Assembly: GCF_021462225.1 (NCBI RefSeq)
Contig: NC_061800.1
Location: forward strand, 7,199,814 to 7,263,813
Length of the DNA stretch: 64,000 bases
DNA from: Girardinichthys multiradiatus
Lineage: Eukaryota > Chordata > Actinopteri > Cyprinodontiformes > Goodeidae
Reading direction: 5' to 3'
Both the position numbers and the translations under genes were made by a program. The notes beneath the pieces are model-generated. The model saw only the letters and a program-made list of their open reading frames with translations. It was not told the DNA's origin and made no database searches. Positions within the stretch are counted from its first letter, which is position 1. Every line of letters starts with the position of its first letter. Shown piece after piece: positions 49,255 to 61,240 of the stretch.

Positions 49255-50748
49255 TATATATATTTTCTGTTTTTCTTTTTTTACCATAATTTAATGGTTG
49301 GAGGACCCAGTTCTGGGTCCTTGAGTCCGCCCTTTACCAAACTGACCCGTTTGTCCCGCAGGTCAGCAACCGTGTTGCCAGATCCCAGCGACACTCCTGC
49401 AGGGGAAGGACCGGTCCTGAGTTAGAGGCCATCATCTATAGAAACAACCTGGCTTCAGATCCCACAAAGGAAATTCACACAAGAAACAGCATAGGCAGAT
49501 AAAAAGGATCTGGTAAGTTCAGTGCCTGAGAAAAAGGCTCAGGAATCCATGGTAAAACACACCTCATGTCAACTTCCATTGCGGTTTGTGAATGGGCTTA
49601 AGCCCTTGCAGGAGGAACACTTCCTCTGTCAGAGCTGTAGTTTTTGAAGAGAAAGTCGGTCCTAGTGGATAAAATGGTGGCCATTTACAGTAAAATATCT
49701 AAGTGGCAATGTGAAAGAACAAAACAATTGATATTAGAACGGGTGACAGAGCTCAGTTTGGGTATTTCCAACAACAGTAACAAAGGCACACCAGTCCACC
49801 TGATCCTCCTGCAGACCTAGACTGACATAAATTCCCAATTAAAAATACCTGTTAACAAAGATTCTAAATAATATCCAACTCTGCTGCTTAAAATTCTGAC
49901 AGCTCCATCCAGAAACCCTAGGGTGTCATCTATCCAAGATTGGAATAAAAAAGTGTTAGAATATTCCCTGTTGTTTCTCACCTCGACAAAAAAAAACAAC
50001 AATCCAGCAGCATACAGCATCTTCGTGTAAATTTCATAAACATATGCACCTCTTTCCTTATTTCCTCTAAGTAAAGTTTCCTTGTTTCACTGTAAACCTC
50101 ATATCCTCTTATCTAAATCAACATGTCACTCAGCTCTGTAATGCCTCTCGGCACCGTGCCCTAAAATGTGAGAACATCTCATCGACTTTTCTCGAGTGCC
50201 CTCAGCATCAGAGTGGTGAGGGTTCAACTAGCGACAAAATAACGCGGATGGATCAGTCAGGGACAAGGACTCTTCAGTCTCTGTCACACTGTACAGAACT
50301 TTCTCAAAGTACACACAAATCTTCTCAGATGGTGGAGCGTATTTAAAAGTTAATTTATCCACTGAAGATAGGGTCAATACATGATTCCTGTTCATTTTTG
50401 TTGCAACAAGGAACGCTTCTTCTTATGAACAAATAAGAATAGTACTACCACTAATACGAATTTGGATATTTTGTAGTTTTCTGCTGCTTTTTTGGTGACA
50501 AATCAGGTTTAAAAAAGCGCAGTTTGAGGTGGGGATTTTGATTCACGTTTTTTTGTGTACCTTTGTGGACTGGAGTATTACAAGCAATAACATAGGGGAA
50601 CAATTTAATATTTAATAATTTGTATTTGTCTCACCACTATGCACCTGCCTCAGTGTTTTGTTTATTTTTGACCAAAAAACAAGATTTTACTACTAGTCAA
50701 ACAGATTTGGAAGAAAACAAACAAATATATGACAGGAACATGGAAGTA
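49255..50748. other. No recognisable gene
   Basis: A short hairpin (GGACCCAG/CTGGGTCC) lies near 49304-49322. Otherwise it is AT-rich with short frames. Confidence 0.4.
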
Positions 50749-52209
50749 CAGTGGGGAAAACCAGTATTTGATACATTGTTGATTTTGCAGGTTTTCCCAC
50801 TAACAAAGCATGTAGAAGTCTTAAATTTTTATCATAGGTACTCTTCAACTGTGAGTGATGGAATCTGAAACAAAAATCCAGAAAATCACATTTTGTGATT
50901 TTTAAATAATTAATTAGCATTTTATTGCATAACATAAGTATTTGATACAGCAGAAAAACAAAACTTAATACTTGGCACAGAAACCTTTGTTTGCAATTCC
51001 AGATATCAGACGTTTCCTGTTGCTCTTGAGGAGGTTTGCAGACACTGCAGCAAGGATTTTGGAGCACTCCTCCATACAGATCTTCTCCAGATCCTTCAGG
51101 TTTCAGGGCTGTCGCTGGACAATACGGACTTTCAGCTCCCTCCAAGGATTTTTGATTGGGTTCAAGTCTGGAGACTGGCTAGGCCACTCCAGGACCTTGA
51201 GATACTTCTTACGGAGCCCCTACTTAGCTGCCCTGGCTGTGTGCTTCGGGTCGTCGTCATGCTGGAAGACCCAGCCACGACCCATCTTCAATGCCCTTAC
51301 TGAGGGAAGGAGGTTTTTGGTTAATGGCCCCTTCCATCCTTCCCTCAATACGGTGTAGTCGTCCTGTCCCCTTTGCAGAAACCATCCTCAAAGAATGATC
51401 TTTCCACCTCCATGCTTCACAGTAGGGATGGTGTTCTTGGGGTTGCACTAATCCTTCTTCTTCCTCCAAACATGGCGAGTGGAGTTTAGACCAAAAAGTT
51501 ATTTTATTGTCTCATCAGACCACATGGTCACACATTCCTCCTCTGGATCATCCAGATGGTCAATGACAAGTTTCAGACGGGCCTGGACAGTTATTGACTA
51601 GGTCCTGCCGTGTAGTTCTGGCTGATCCCTTGCCTTCCTCATCATCATTGATGCCCCATGAGGTGAGATCTTGCATGGAGCCCCAGATGGAGGGAGATTC
51701 ACCGTCGTCTTGAACTTCTTCCATTTTCTTATAATTGCTCCAACAGTTTTTACCTTCTCACCAGGCTGCTTGACTATTTTCCTGTAGTCCATCCCAGTCT
51801 TGTGCAGGTCTACTATTTTATCCCTGATGTTCTCACACAGTTCTCTGGTCTTGGCCATAGTGGAGAGGTTGGAGTTTGTTTGATTGAGTGTGTGGAAAGG
51901 TGTCTTTTATACAGATAATGAGTTCAAACAGGTGCAGTTAATACAGGTGATGAGTGGAGAACAGGAGAGCTTCTTAAAGAAGAACTAACAGGCCTGTGAG
52001 AGCCGGGGTTCTTACTGGTTTTTAGGTGATCAAATACTTATGTCATGCAATAAAATGCTAATTAATTACTTAAAATCACACAATGTGATTTTCTGGATTT
52101 TTGTTTTAGTTGAAGATGACCTATAATAAAAATGAAAGACTTTTACATGCTTTGCAAGTGGAAAAACCTGCAAAATCCACAGTGTATCAAATACTTGTTC
52201 TCCCCAATG
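50749..52209 (-). mobile_element. Tc1/mariner element with long terminal repeats
   Basis: Ends CAGTGGGGAAAACCAGTATT and its inverse (AATACTTGTTCTCCCCAATG) with TA on both sides (50747-50748, 52210-52211). Terminal repeats extend about 190 bp. It contains the transposase pseudogene 50965-51858. Confidence 0.9.
50965..51858 (-). pseudogene. Tc1 transposase with catalytic Glu changed to Lys
   Basis: Starts [20 protein letters not shown] with an HTH and runs open to 51598. After a deletion the fragments read MWSDET (first Asp), [36 protein letters not shown] (second Asp) and [11 protein letters not shown], where the expected NPIE is NPIK (AAA codon at 51151-51153 on the minus strand). It ends ANKGFCAKY. 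Several stops (for example near 51475 and 51380) and the Glu-to-Lys change make it inactive. The stretch between the two HTH halves is largely missing. Confidence 0.88.
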
Positions 52210-53142
52210 TAGTCAAGCACTTGCCTAAAATGTGTGTTTGGACAAAAAAGGAAGTCCATGAAACATAGAACCCAGAAGATTGAGATGACTGAGCAGCCAA
52301 GATTGCTGTGTCATCATTTTTTGTAATTTGAGCATTTTTGCAGGTCCTTAGCAACGAAATTCATTATATGTAGTATGTTTATACTTAGAGACTTGATTAT
52401 TTTTAAATTATAATGTTTTACCGTTGCCAATGTGAACAAACATGTCAGCAAACAAGCTTAGTTGAGTCACCCAGAGAAGTGCTGGTATTTACAGCATATG
52501 CTAGACTTTGTTCTTTTTGACTATAAATGTAACTGGAATGGGCTGAGAGTTATTGTTGTCCTTAGTCATTTATCACAATAGGACTGAATGAAGTAATGGT
52601 AAACAAAGATAAACAAACGGGATGACATAGCCGTTAGCCAGGGCAATGAGGAGCACAGCATGATTGATGGTATGATGGTTTTTCCTGCCAATGCATCTGT
52701 GTCAATTCTTTTTTGTCACCTCCTACTTCATGATTGTTCTGATGATAACCAGACAGACAGGGATCTGCTTCAGCATCAGGAGATGTGACAGATACTAATC
52801 ATTTCCTATATATTCACGCTATTCTTGGATGTTCTCCAAAACAACTTGGCATCACCATGTTTGGCATATTTCCAACAAAACAAACAAGCAAGCAAACTAA
52901 AAGGAGCAAGTTTTTGGGGATGTTAATAGAAAAACAACTCCTTCAAACATCTCACTGTGTTAGGAAAGCTAAGAAATTTTCATTTATTCCTGTTTATTTC
53001 TATGTCTGTCGTCAAAGGAATTGATAGGAGAAGACCTTTAAAACTGATGGAGCTATTGAAAAAGATAGCCTTTTAAGTGCTACACATTTTCATAATTGTT
53101 TTATCTGAAAACATCAAACCCACATCTCAAATATTTGATTCT
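52210..53142. other. No recognisable gene
   Basis: AT-rich with short frames; nothing supported. Confidence 0.4.
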
Positions 53143-53260
53143 TCATTCAGTTCAATTCAATTCAGTTATATTTATATAGCACCAGTTCACAACACATGTC
53201 ATCTCAAGGCACTTTACAAAGTCAGTTCAATCGAATCATATAGATTTCAAGTCAGGTTCA
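53143..53260 (-). repeat. TTGAA-tailed fish repeat, fragment
   Basis: TTCAATTCAATTCAGTTATA then CATGTCATCTCAAGGCACTT is the inverse of the 3' end of the repeat at 9980-10735. Confidence 0.8.
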
Positions 53261-53427
53261 GTCAGTATGTGTTCTCTTGTATTGTTTCTTGTTATCTTCT
53301 CACTTTAGTTTGTGTTTTCTTCTTATGTTTGTTCTGCTGTTTGTTGTCCAGTCCTTTCACACATAAAGTGTTACATGAGAGAAGCAGGTTTCTGTGTAAT
53401 GTGCAGCTTATACCCCTTTATTCATTT

Positions 53428-53725
53428 CAATTCAATTCAGTTTTATTAATATAGCACCAATTCACATCACATGTCATCTCAAGCCACGTTACAAAGTCAA
53501 TTCAATCGAATCATACAGATTTCAAGTCAGGTACACATTCCAATTAATCCTAACTATCAAACAGTGCTGTCAGATTCAGTTTATTATTCAAATTGGTTAA
53601 AAAGTTTTTCTATCTAAGGAAACCCAGCAGATTGCATCGAGTCAGTGACTTGTAGCATTCACTCCTCCTGGATGAGCATGTAGAGCCAGTGGAGAAGAAA
53701 ACTCCCTTTTAACAGGAAGAAAGGG
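53428..53725 (-). repeat. TTGAA-tailed fish repeat, longer fragment
   Basis: A second reversed copy 170 bp from the first. It runs from the TTCAATTCAATTCAG tail through AGATTCAGTTTATTATTCAA to GAGCATGTAGAGCCAGTGGA and CTCCCTTTTAACAGGAAGAA, words found in the same order, inverted, at 10380-10735. Confidence 0.8.
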
Positions 53726-56700
53726 GTGTCCATAATGCAGCTCGGGGTCCATTTGCGTCCCACTGAATGATTTTGTGTGGCTCCCAACCACAATTCTACA
53801 ATATAACTAATAAGGGCTGCAATCCTGTAGATGGTTACTCTTTGCATCTTTTAGAGTGACATTACTTAAAAAACATATTTTGTAAATCAAATTTTCATTA
53901 ACTATGTTTGTACATTCCCTTAATTCTGTGGTAAATAGATCCACAAACATCCAGCTCAAAGCTGCCTTGGGGGGCAGAATATTCTTTCTTTCTTTCTTTC
54001 TTTCTTTCTGAGCTGCAGAAGAAATTGAGAGATGCTGTTTGTCATGGTGGACCATGTGACAAAAGGCACAACTAATATCAATAAACAGACATCAGAGCTC
54101 TGGATGAGAAGGAGGTTTGAGAGGAAGTGAGCAGAGAATCTAAAAAGTTTCCAACACTCTGCCGGGACACAAGCAAGAGTCCCTCTACAGCGAAACAAAC
54201 GAAGGGGAATTCCCTGATCAAGGTGCAGGGAAATCACACAGACACAAACGTTAGCATACATGCATGTGCACACGCAAGTAATATTTGTGTCACATTTGTA
54301 TTAGTATTTCCCCTCACTGTCACAACAATACAGACGCTATGAGCACATAAATAGGTGTAAAAGTGATGATTGTTGCGTTCAGGGTGTTCTCAAAGGGTGA
54401 TGGCCTGTCTGCATGTGTTTCTGTGTTTTCTCTGGATGGAAGAAGGCGGTTTGTGGTGAGTATTTCCTGTCAGTGACAAGTTAATGGGACCATCTTTCTC
54501 CCAGAAGAGGGCAGAACCCCCTCAATTCTCCATGTGTTTCTCCTGATACCAGCAGTATTTGCAGCTGCTTTTTCCCATCCAAATCTTTACCTCCTGTGGT
54601 ACAGTAGCCTATTTAGTAAATGATGTGTTTGATAGGTTTTTTTGTATTTTGCTTGTCACTTGATATAACATAGTTTCTATATAGACTTGATCAAACGCTT
54701 AATTTAAAAAGATATTAGAAATATTTTGAAGACATAATTTTTTCATAATGTAGGAGATTAAAGAAAACTGAAAAATTATCTGTTCCTATTCTACTACATT
54801 TCAGTATATTAAACAGAATGACCTGCATATAAAACTATGTACATTTAATGACATTTAGTAAATGAGTGGAAATATGTGCAGTGAAACCCAACTGGTTGTA
54901 TACTGTCATTGTGACCATCCTAAACTTTCCCATGGACAATCCCTTCATCAAAGAGCTCAGCCTTTCAACGCCTCAACATCTGATTTCTCTGAAATTTATT
55001 GATTCACCGCATTTCAGCTGTCTGCAAAAGAAAAAGAAATGTAGCTGATTTATTTTCATTCTTTCTGATATGAGGACAACCTAAATATCTTTGAGAAATT
55101 AAACAAAAAACTGGATGACTGAAAAATAATATATCACTGTTAAAAGAAATTATAGAAGCCATGTAAACTAAATGTTCTAATAAAACAATATAACATAATT
55201 GGCTTTTTAAAAACAAAGTTTTGAAATAAGCTTCCCAACTGAACAAGTTTTAGTAAGAAAAACAAACACTGTACATCTCATACAATATATATTTTTCAAA
55301 AATTTTAAAGAACGGTGCTGGAAAGCATGAAGACATTTACGAACAGAGGAGTTTATAAAGACACATCACTAGCAGAGAAGAAGAAATTTGCAGTTAGCTT
55401 TAGTGATCCAAGAACTGTTCCCTGCGGAACACTCCCTAACTGTAGATTAGGGGTGTTACCATACATCCAATCTCACAATGAGACAGACACATGATTTCAT
55501 GATTCACAAATTGTGTTTTGAATACTCTATAACTGGTCAAGAATACTCCACTCCAGGTTAACTAGTCAATACATTGTTAATAGTGCATTTGTCTCAATCT
55601 AAAGGTTGTGCCAATGCCAATAAAATCTTTGAAAGCACTCCTTAAATCTCCAAATTTGTGTTAATTAATTCTTGGTCAGTGTGGATTAATCCCTTTCAGG
55701 TATTATAAAAAGTATTTTAGATTTTGAAACAGAAGTGATCAAATGCAGCCAAGACTCAATAAAAACTGTGAAATTGTCCATATGTTCAGTGCAGAGAGGA
55801 AGCACTGAAGCAAATGCTAACTTCAGGATTGTTAGCAGTTAACGGTTAGCCAATGGATGTGTTTGAACAGTGGTTACAAAATGTCTAGATCTTCTCTGTT
55901 GTTCAGTCTGGCGTCTAAATATCGCAAGATTTCAAGACACAAGATCAGGTCAAACTCCTAGTTATCCCTTCTGCGATGATTGAGACTGTATGTCTACAGA
56001 TCTTTGAAAAGGTTTTGATTGTTTTATAAAAGAATTGTCTACACACATCTTAAAGCTATCATAGTTTGTACAAGGATTGTTTCTGAAGACTAATTTAGAC
56101 TTGGATATTATTGGTAATAAAAATTTGCTTTATTTTATTTACAATTAATCTAAGAATCCACAAAAGGACACAAATCTTTGAAATTGCAGATTTTGAACAG
56201 AGAAAATATTATTTTATGTCTATGAAAAGATTAAAATGTGGCCTTGTAATTTTCTAGTAGTCTTAAATCACCTCTTAGCTACACAGTTTATTAGAAGTAC
56301 TGGGAGGACTTGTTGCACGTTTTTTCCAGAAATTCACGTAAGCTATATTAAGACGAAGGCGGTTGCCCCTTTGCAAATGATAAAGGGAGGCTTGATACTA
56401 TTATTGCTTCTTTCAAAGCAAGATATTAGTAAACCCATATGCCATTCGTATTAGTTTGTAAGGTGTTTTTGCATCAATATCAAAGCATTTTCTGCATATG
56501 CAGTGCTGCAGAAAATTGTTTAAGATGTAACAGACATCAGATCAACAGATTTATCCTCCAATAGAATGATCAGAAAAACAAAGAGATGCCTTCAGTGAAA
56601 TGCTTGTCATTTAACAACAAAATTCATGGTAGCAGCTTGGCTGGATCGATGCCATCCTTTCCACACAGGCTATTTTACTCTCCCACTGAGAGAATTCATG

Positions 56701-57559
56701 CTTCCATGTGTTTGGATGGTGCTCAAGCTTACTGACACAGTACTGTTGCCAAGCAAGACAAAAATTTATTTGATTACCAAATTATTATTAATATGATCTG
56801 TGAGAGTAGACATTTATTCTATTAACCTCCTCTTTTTGTTCAACTCGAGCAGGTTTAGACTTGAAAAAACTTTTAATGTTTACCTGCCGGTCTTTGAAAT
56901 GATTTCGCCCGGCAGCAGTCACACCAACCTCTTGATGAGTAATGAAGGAAAACGAGAGAATGAGACATCAGTCTTGGAGAGACAGAGAGAAAGAGCTGGG
57001 AAAAATGGAATGAAAGAAAAGGAGAGGTGCCAGGCCCTCATCATCATTATCATTCGCCCACACATTCCAACCACTTCTCCATCACTCCATTACCTCTATG
57101 TAAATGACAGCTCTCTGTGTCCTGCTGAGGGGAGAAAAAGCCCTATTAACACCACAGCACAGAAAGCCCGAGCACCGTTCAGCCCACACAGAGTGGTCCT
57201 CCTTCACCCTTACACTCCCACACATGTAGAAACACACTAGTACAAGCCAACACACATACGGCCTGGGGAACAGGCATGGATGCAAAGAACAGGTGGGCTT
57301 TCAGTATGGTTATTCAGTAGGAAGAGTCTCTAATTTACAGCACAAAGGCAGAAAAGAGATGAAGTCACTTACTGTATTATGCCTTGATTATTGTTGATGT
57401 GGGTTTGAACAGTTGGCAACATCACGCATTACTCAACAAATCAACCCACTTGTTGTTGTCTATTCTTTGTTACTAAATTCAAATGATTTAGGGACAAAAT
57501 GAATAAAAAGGCTGATGAATCAACATATATGTACACTGCTGAAAATACAAAACCATGTT
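53726..57559. other. Mostly unique sequence
   Basis: A TTTC run of about seven units lies at 53981-54009. A 146-codon open frame at 56800-57240 has biased, low-complexity composition and no recognisable motif. No transposon ends were recognised. Confidence 0.4.
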
Positions 57560-57705
57560 ACAGCCCCTTATGCATTCCCTTTTGAACTATTTCACATTTT
57601 GTCACTTTACAGCCCCAACCTTCAAAGTATTTTATTGGGTCTTAATGTGACAGGCCAACACAGGGTAGTGCATACTTGTGAAGAAGAATGAAATATATAT
57701 ATATT
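57560..57705. mobile_element. Tc1-like terminal fragment
   Basis: TTCACATTTTGTCACTTTAC and TATTTTATTGGGTCTTAATG with GACAGGCCAACACAGGGTAG are subterminal words of common fish Tc1 elements. There is no coding part. Confidence 0.6.
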
Positions 57706-57978
57706 GCTTTGTTGTGTGGCGCAAGAATATTTAACTTATTTAATATTTTACCAAATAACATTTAATCTGTCAAAGATTGTCCTGTGAATACCAGTTCAAT
57801 ATGGTGGTGGTATTAGAACAATAGATGAAAGAGTGATTCGAACACTGGCACTCTCAAAACAGCAACTTTGCACACACATGGAATAATTCTTCAAAATATA
57901 AGAATTTATTAACAAAACAATTCATCTCCAAGTTAAACATTTCAATTAACAAATTATGTACTAGGCTAGAAACAACTA

Positions 57979-58068
57979 GAATCAGAATCAGAATCAGAAA
58001 AGCTTTATTGCCAAGTACGTTTTTGGACATACAAGGAATTTGTTTTGGCGTAGTCGGTGCAATACAGT
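57979..58068 (-). mobile_element. 90-bp retroelement tail with target duplication
   Basis: Inverse of the terminus at 28462-28560, with GAATCA units at the left. ACAACTA at 57972-57978 and 58069-58075 is a perfect 7-bp target duplication, so this is a genuine, extremely 5'-truncated insertion. Confidence 0.88.
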
Positions 58069-58467
58069 ACAACTAACTACCAAGTAAAATGGAGGAGTAA
58101 AGAAAACTAATGGACTATTTACAAATAAAGGAAAAAGAGAATTAATATAAATGGTTGAAAACCATAACAAATGAAAAAGATGCAGTGATATGACAGTTCA
58201 ATGTGGATATTTATGTTTAAAAACCAAGGTTTATCTGGAGGAATTTGGAAATTAGGTAAAATTGGTTTTAAAACTAATTAAGGATAACAATTGGTATGTC
58301 TTCACAAAACCGGTCATAATGCAAAATCAGAGGGTAATTAAAACATTATTTTAATAAAAATAATATTATGAAAATGATTTACAAAATTAGAAATCAATAA
58401 TCTGCTGGATATTTGATTCTTAATTTGTTTTAATTAGCCAGCCAATATTTTACCAAAATAATATGTA

Positions 58468-59493
58468 TGTCAAGGTTGTGGGTTTGGTGGCAGGACCAAA
58501 ATGCAGATCATGGTGAGGAGGCTGCATGGTGAGTAGAAGACGTTTTTAGTATTAAAGCAACAATTTACAGGCAAGTAGTCCATGCGTATAGTCAGGAGAT
58601 AAACAAACCATAAGGAGAAACTTGGGAATACAACAAGGGTTGTCAACGTAAGGAACCAACAGGGAACAATGAAAACTAGAAAGCTTATAAGCTGAGGGAA
58701 GTGGAGTATGGACCAATGAGACAGGGAGGCAGGTAATCAGAGGAAACATGAAACAGGTGTGGACCAGGCTGCAGGGAACTGAGGAAATAAGTTACTATGG
58801 AAACGGAAACTAGAGAACACAGAGACAGGAGGGGAAAACTAAACTAAACTAAAGACAACTCTAGGGAACATAAATAGTAATTCTAGGAATGACTAAACAG
58901 GGGCATGGGGAAAACTAAACTAATGGAAAACAGACCTAAGGAACCCTGTATAATATAAACCCTAACATAAAACACAAGGCTAAATCTGGAAGGAACACTA
59001 ACTAGACAAAGCAGGGACATGAAGAACTATACTAAAGAGCTAGGCTGGGAAAGAACAACTAATCTTAATGGGGAACAAGCAACTAGGTAAAAAACAACAA
59101 AACGGGGTCTTAGGCCAAAGGGAAACTAATAAACTAGAAGAGTGCAGCACGAACAAATAACCTAACAGTAAACAAGCACTGAAACAATAAGCGAGAAACT
59201 AAACTAGAAAACCAAAAGAAGCACAGAGAACTGCTCTAATAATAATAATAATAAATAACCAGAGGAGAAAACCATTCTAAGTAATAAATGAGATGGCAAA
59301 CACCAAGGGAACTATGGGCGAGGGGAGAAAGAACTACTAGAACTTGGAGGCAGGAGAGAGAACAAAACTAACATCAGGGTAACAGAAGGAATAAACAAAC
59401 ATAACTACTAAACCCAAAGGAATAGAAACACCTAACTGACAAAGTAAACAAAACACAAAACCAAAACAAAGTCCAAAATGCCAGATCCTGACA
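58468..59493 (-). mobile_element. Solo LTR, Gypsy-like (copy 4, long)
   Basis: Starts TGTCAAGG and ends CAGATCCTGACA. The flanks ATGTA and ATTTA agree in four of five bases. It is 1026 bp, longer than the other copies. It shares the AATAAT microsatellite and the AAACCATTCTAAGTAA block with 7774-8398. Confidence 0.8.
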
Positions 59494-60044
59494 ATTTAAG
59501 GAAATAATATTTGCCTGATTAGAAATGAAGATTCTTTTGGACAACTGATCTTAATGTTATTTTAATTAGCCATCACATGGAATAAAGGACTGCCAAAATG
59601 ACTCAAAAGATGGCGACGAGTCGTATGTAAATATTTTACTAATAAAAGAAAAATGGCTTATGTAGCAACCCTTTTAGTTTCACGTGCTTGAAATACCATT
59701 ATTACAAATGTTAAAGTGTATATTAGCACCAGAGGCATGTTATGGCCGATGTGTGTTTAAACAACTCATTAAGTAAAGTTTGATGTAACTTCAAAACACA
59801 GCACAGAACAAACAGACTAGCCTCAATCAAGGCTTAGACGCTTTAGCTTCACCAGGTAACCATTTTACAAGCACAAACAAAGCAAACACCATGAAATAAA
59901 CAATAGATTGTTTCATTCTAAACTAAATTTCTCTGCCCAGACACCACCTTTTACATGAACCATTCTGGAAGACAGGATATCACAGGGGTGATGAGATACA
60001 TGGTGGACGGTGAGCAAAGAACCGCGGCGGCTGCTTTGGGAAAT

Positions 60045-60420
60045 ATTTGTCCAATTTATATCAATTTTAATTATATAGCACATTTAGAAACCAAAAAGTT
60101 GGCCAAAAATGATTAAAAGGCATTAGAAATAAACGATAAAATAAAATATAATCTATGAAATAGAGAAAATGAAAAGAAAAGGAAAAACTGTTTAACAAGC
60201 ACAAAGCACAACATAAAACATTGATGGGAGTAAAGCTGAACTTGAATTAAAAGCCAAAGTAAAAAATACGTTTTCAAAAGTAGGAACATCATTTGGCAGG
60301 CTGTTTCAGATTCTAGGGGCTGCCACAGCAAAAACCCAATCCCCGCTATTCTTCAACTTGGGCCTAGGCTGAACTAAAAGCGTGCGGATGGATGATCTCA
60401 GTGCTTTTTTGGGAATATGT
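60045..60420. repeat. Interspersed fish repeat
   Basis: ATTATATAGCACATTTAGAA at the left and GGCAGGCTGTTTCAGATTCT then GGGGCTGCCACAGCAAAAAC at the right are words of a widespread teleost repeat with a TATATAGCAC 3' terminus on the opposite strand. Class not assigned. Confidence 0.5.
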
Positions 60421-60484
60421 TTAGTTATATAAATACCCATTTAATAAATTAGAATACTGTTGAAAATTTAATTTATTTCAGTAA

Positions 60485-60634
60485 CTTAGCTCATTAAGTC
60501 AATTCAATTCAGTTTATTTATATACCGGCAATTCACAACACGTCGTCTCAAGGCACTTCACAAACGTCAGGTACATACCATTGAACAGTGCAGTCAGATT
60601 CAGTTATTTATTCAAATTGGATAAAAAGTTTTTC
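60485..60634 (-). repeat. TTGAA-tailed fish repeat, fragment
   Basis: TCAATTCAATTCAGTTTATT then CGTCGTCTCAAGGCACTTCA, ending in AATTGGATAAAAAGTTTTTC, where the retroviral LTR starts. The remainder of the repeat is not found on the far side of the provirus. Confidence 0.8.
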
Positions 60635-61022
60635 TGTCAGGTTTAAACAACCTACAATACTTATAACATCACAAAAAGAAGAGAAAGACAAAGAATTAGT
60701 TTTTTACTCGCTGCGAGGAGAACGGATAGAGGTATACAGGTATACAGGTCATAAACACCATTATCTTTTAACAACACACTTCCACAGTCTCCTCCAATCT
60801 TAGGATCAGTGTGTTGTCCGTTCAGCACAATCAGCCTTCATCTTTTATCACCTCCTCAACTGCGGACTGCTTCCTTCTCAGCTCCATTTATGACCTTTGC
60901 CTGCAGACAAACTCATCACATCCTTTACTCACACAAACATCATGAAAGGTTATAAAAATCAAATAGTCAAGTTAAAGAATAGGAGAAAATATAAGATAAA
61001 TCTATATTAAATTATTCCAACA
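60635..61022 (-). repeat. Retroviral 3' LTR
   Basis: On the minus strand it begins TGTTGGAATA, directly after the polypurine-like run, and ends AAACCTGACA, giving TG...CA ends over 388 bp. The next bases belong to the host repeat. No second LTR is seen. Confidence 0.65.
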
Positions 61023-61240
61023 TTTCCTCCCTGTTTATAGAAATATTTGCTCATATTCTTATATCACTTAACAGCCACTTCTTTCAGATTTTTAACTGTA
61101 AGATTATTTTCATGAGTACAAAGACAATTATACTCAGAAGTACTTACTGATATTTAAATCACAGAATCATATAGATATGGATCTGGGTACAGGTCAGAAA
61201 ATGGTCAGTCGCATCCTCATCATCTTCATCATCCTGATGT

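Noticed and set aside
53981..54009. TTTC run as a polypyrimidine tract of an exon
   Set aside because: Simple tandem repeat; the sequence after it is not open or coding-like.
56800..57240. 146-codon frame as a host gene
   Set aside because: Low-complexity stretches (Glu/Arg-rich, an Ile run) and no motif or splice context.
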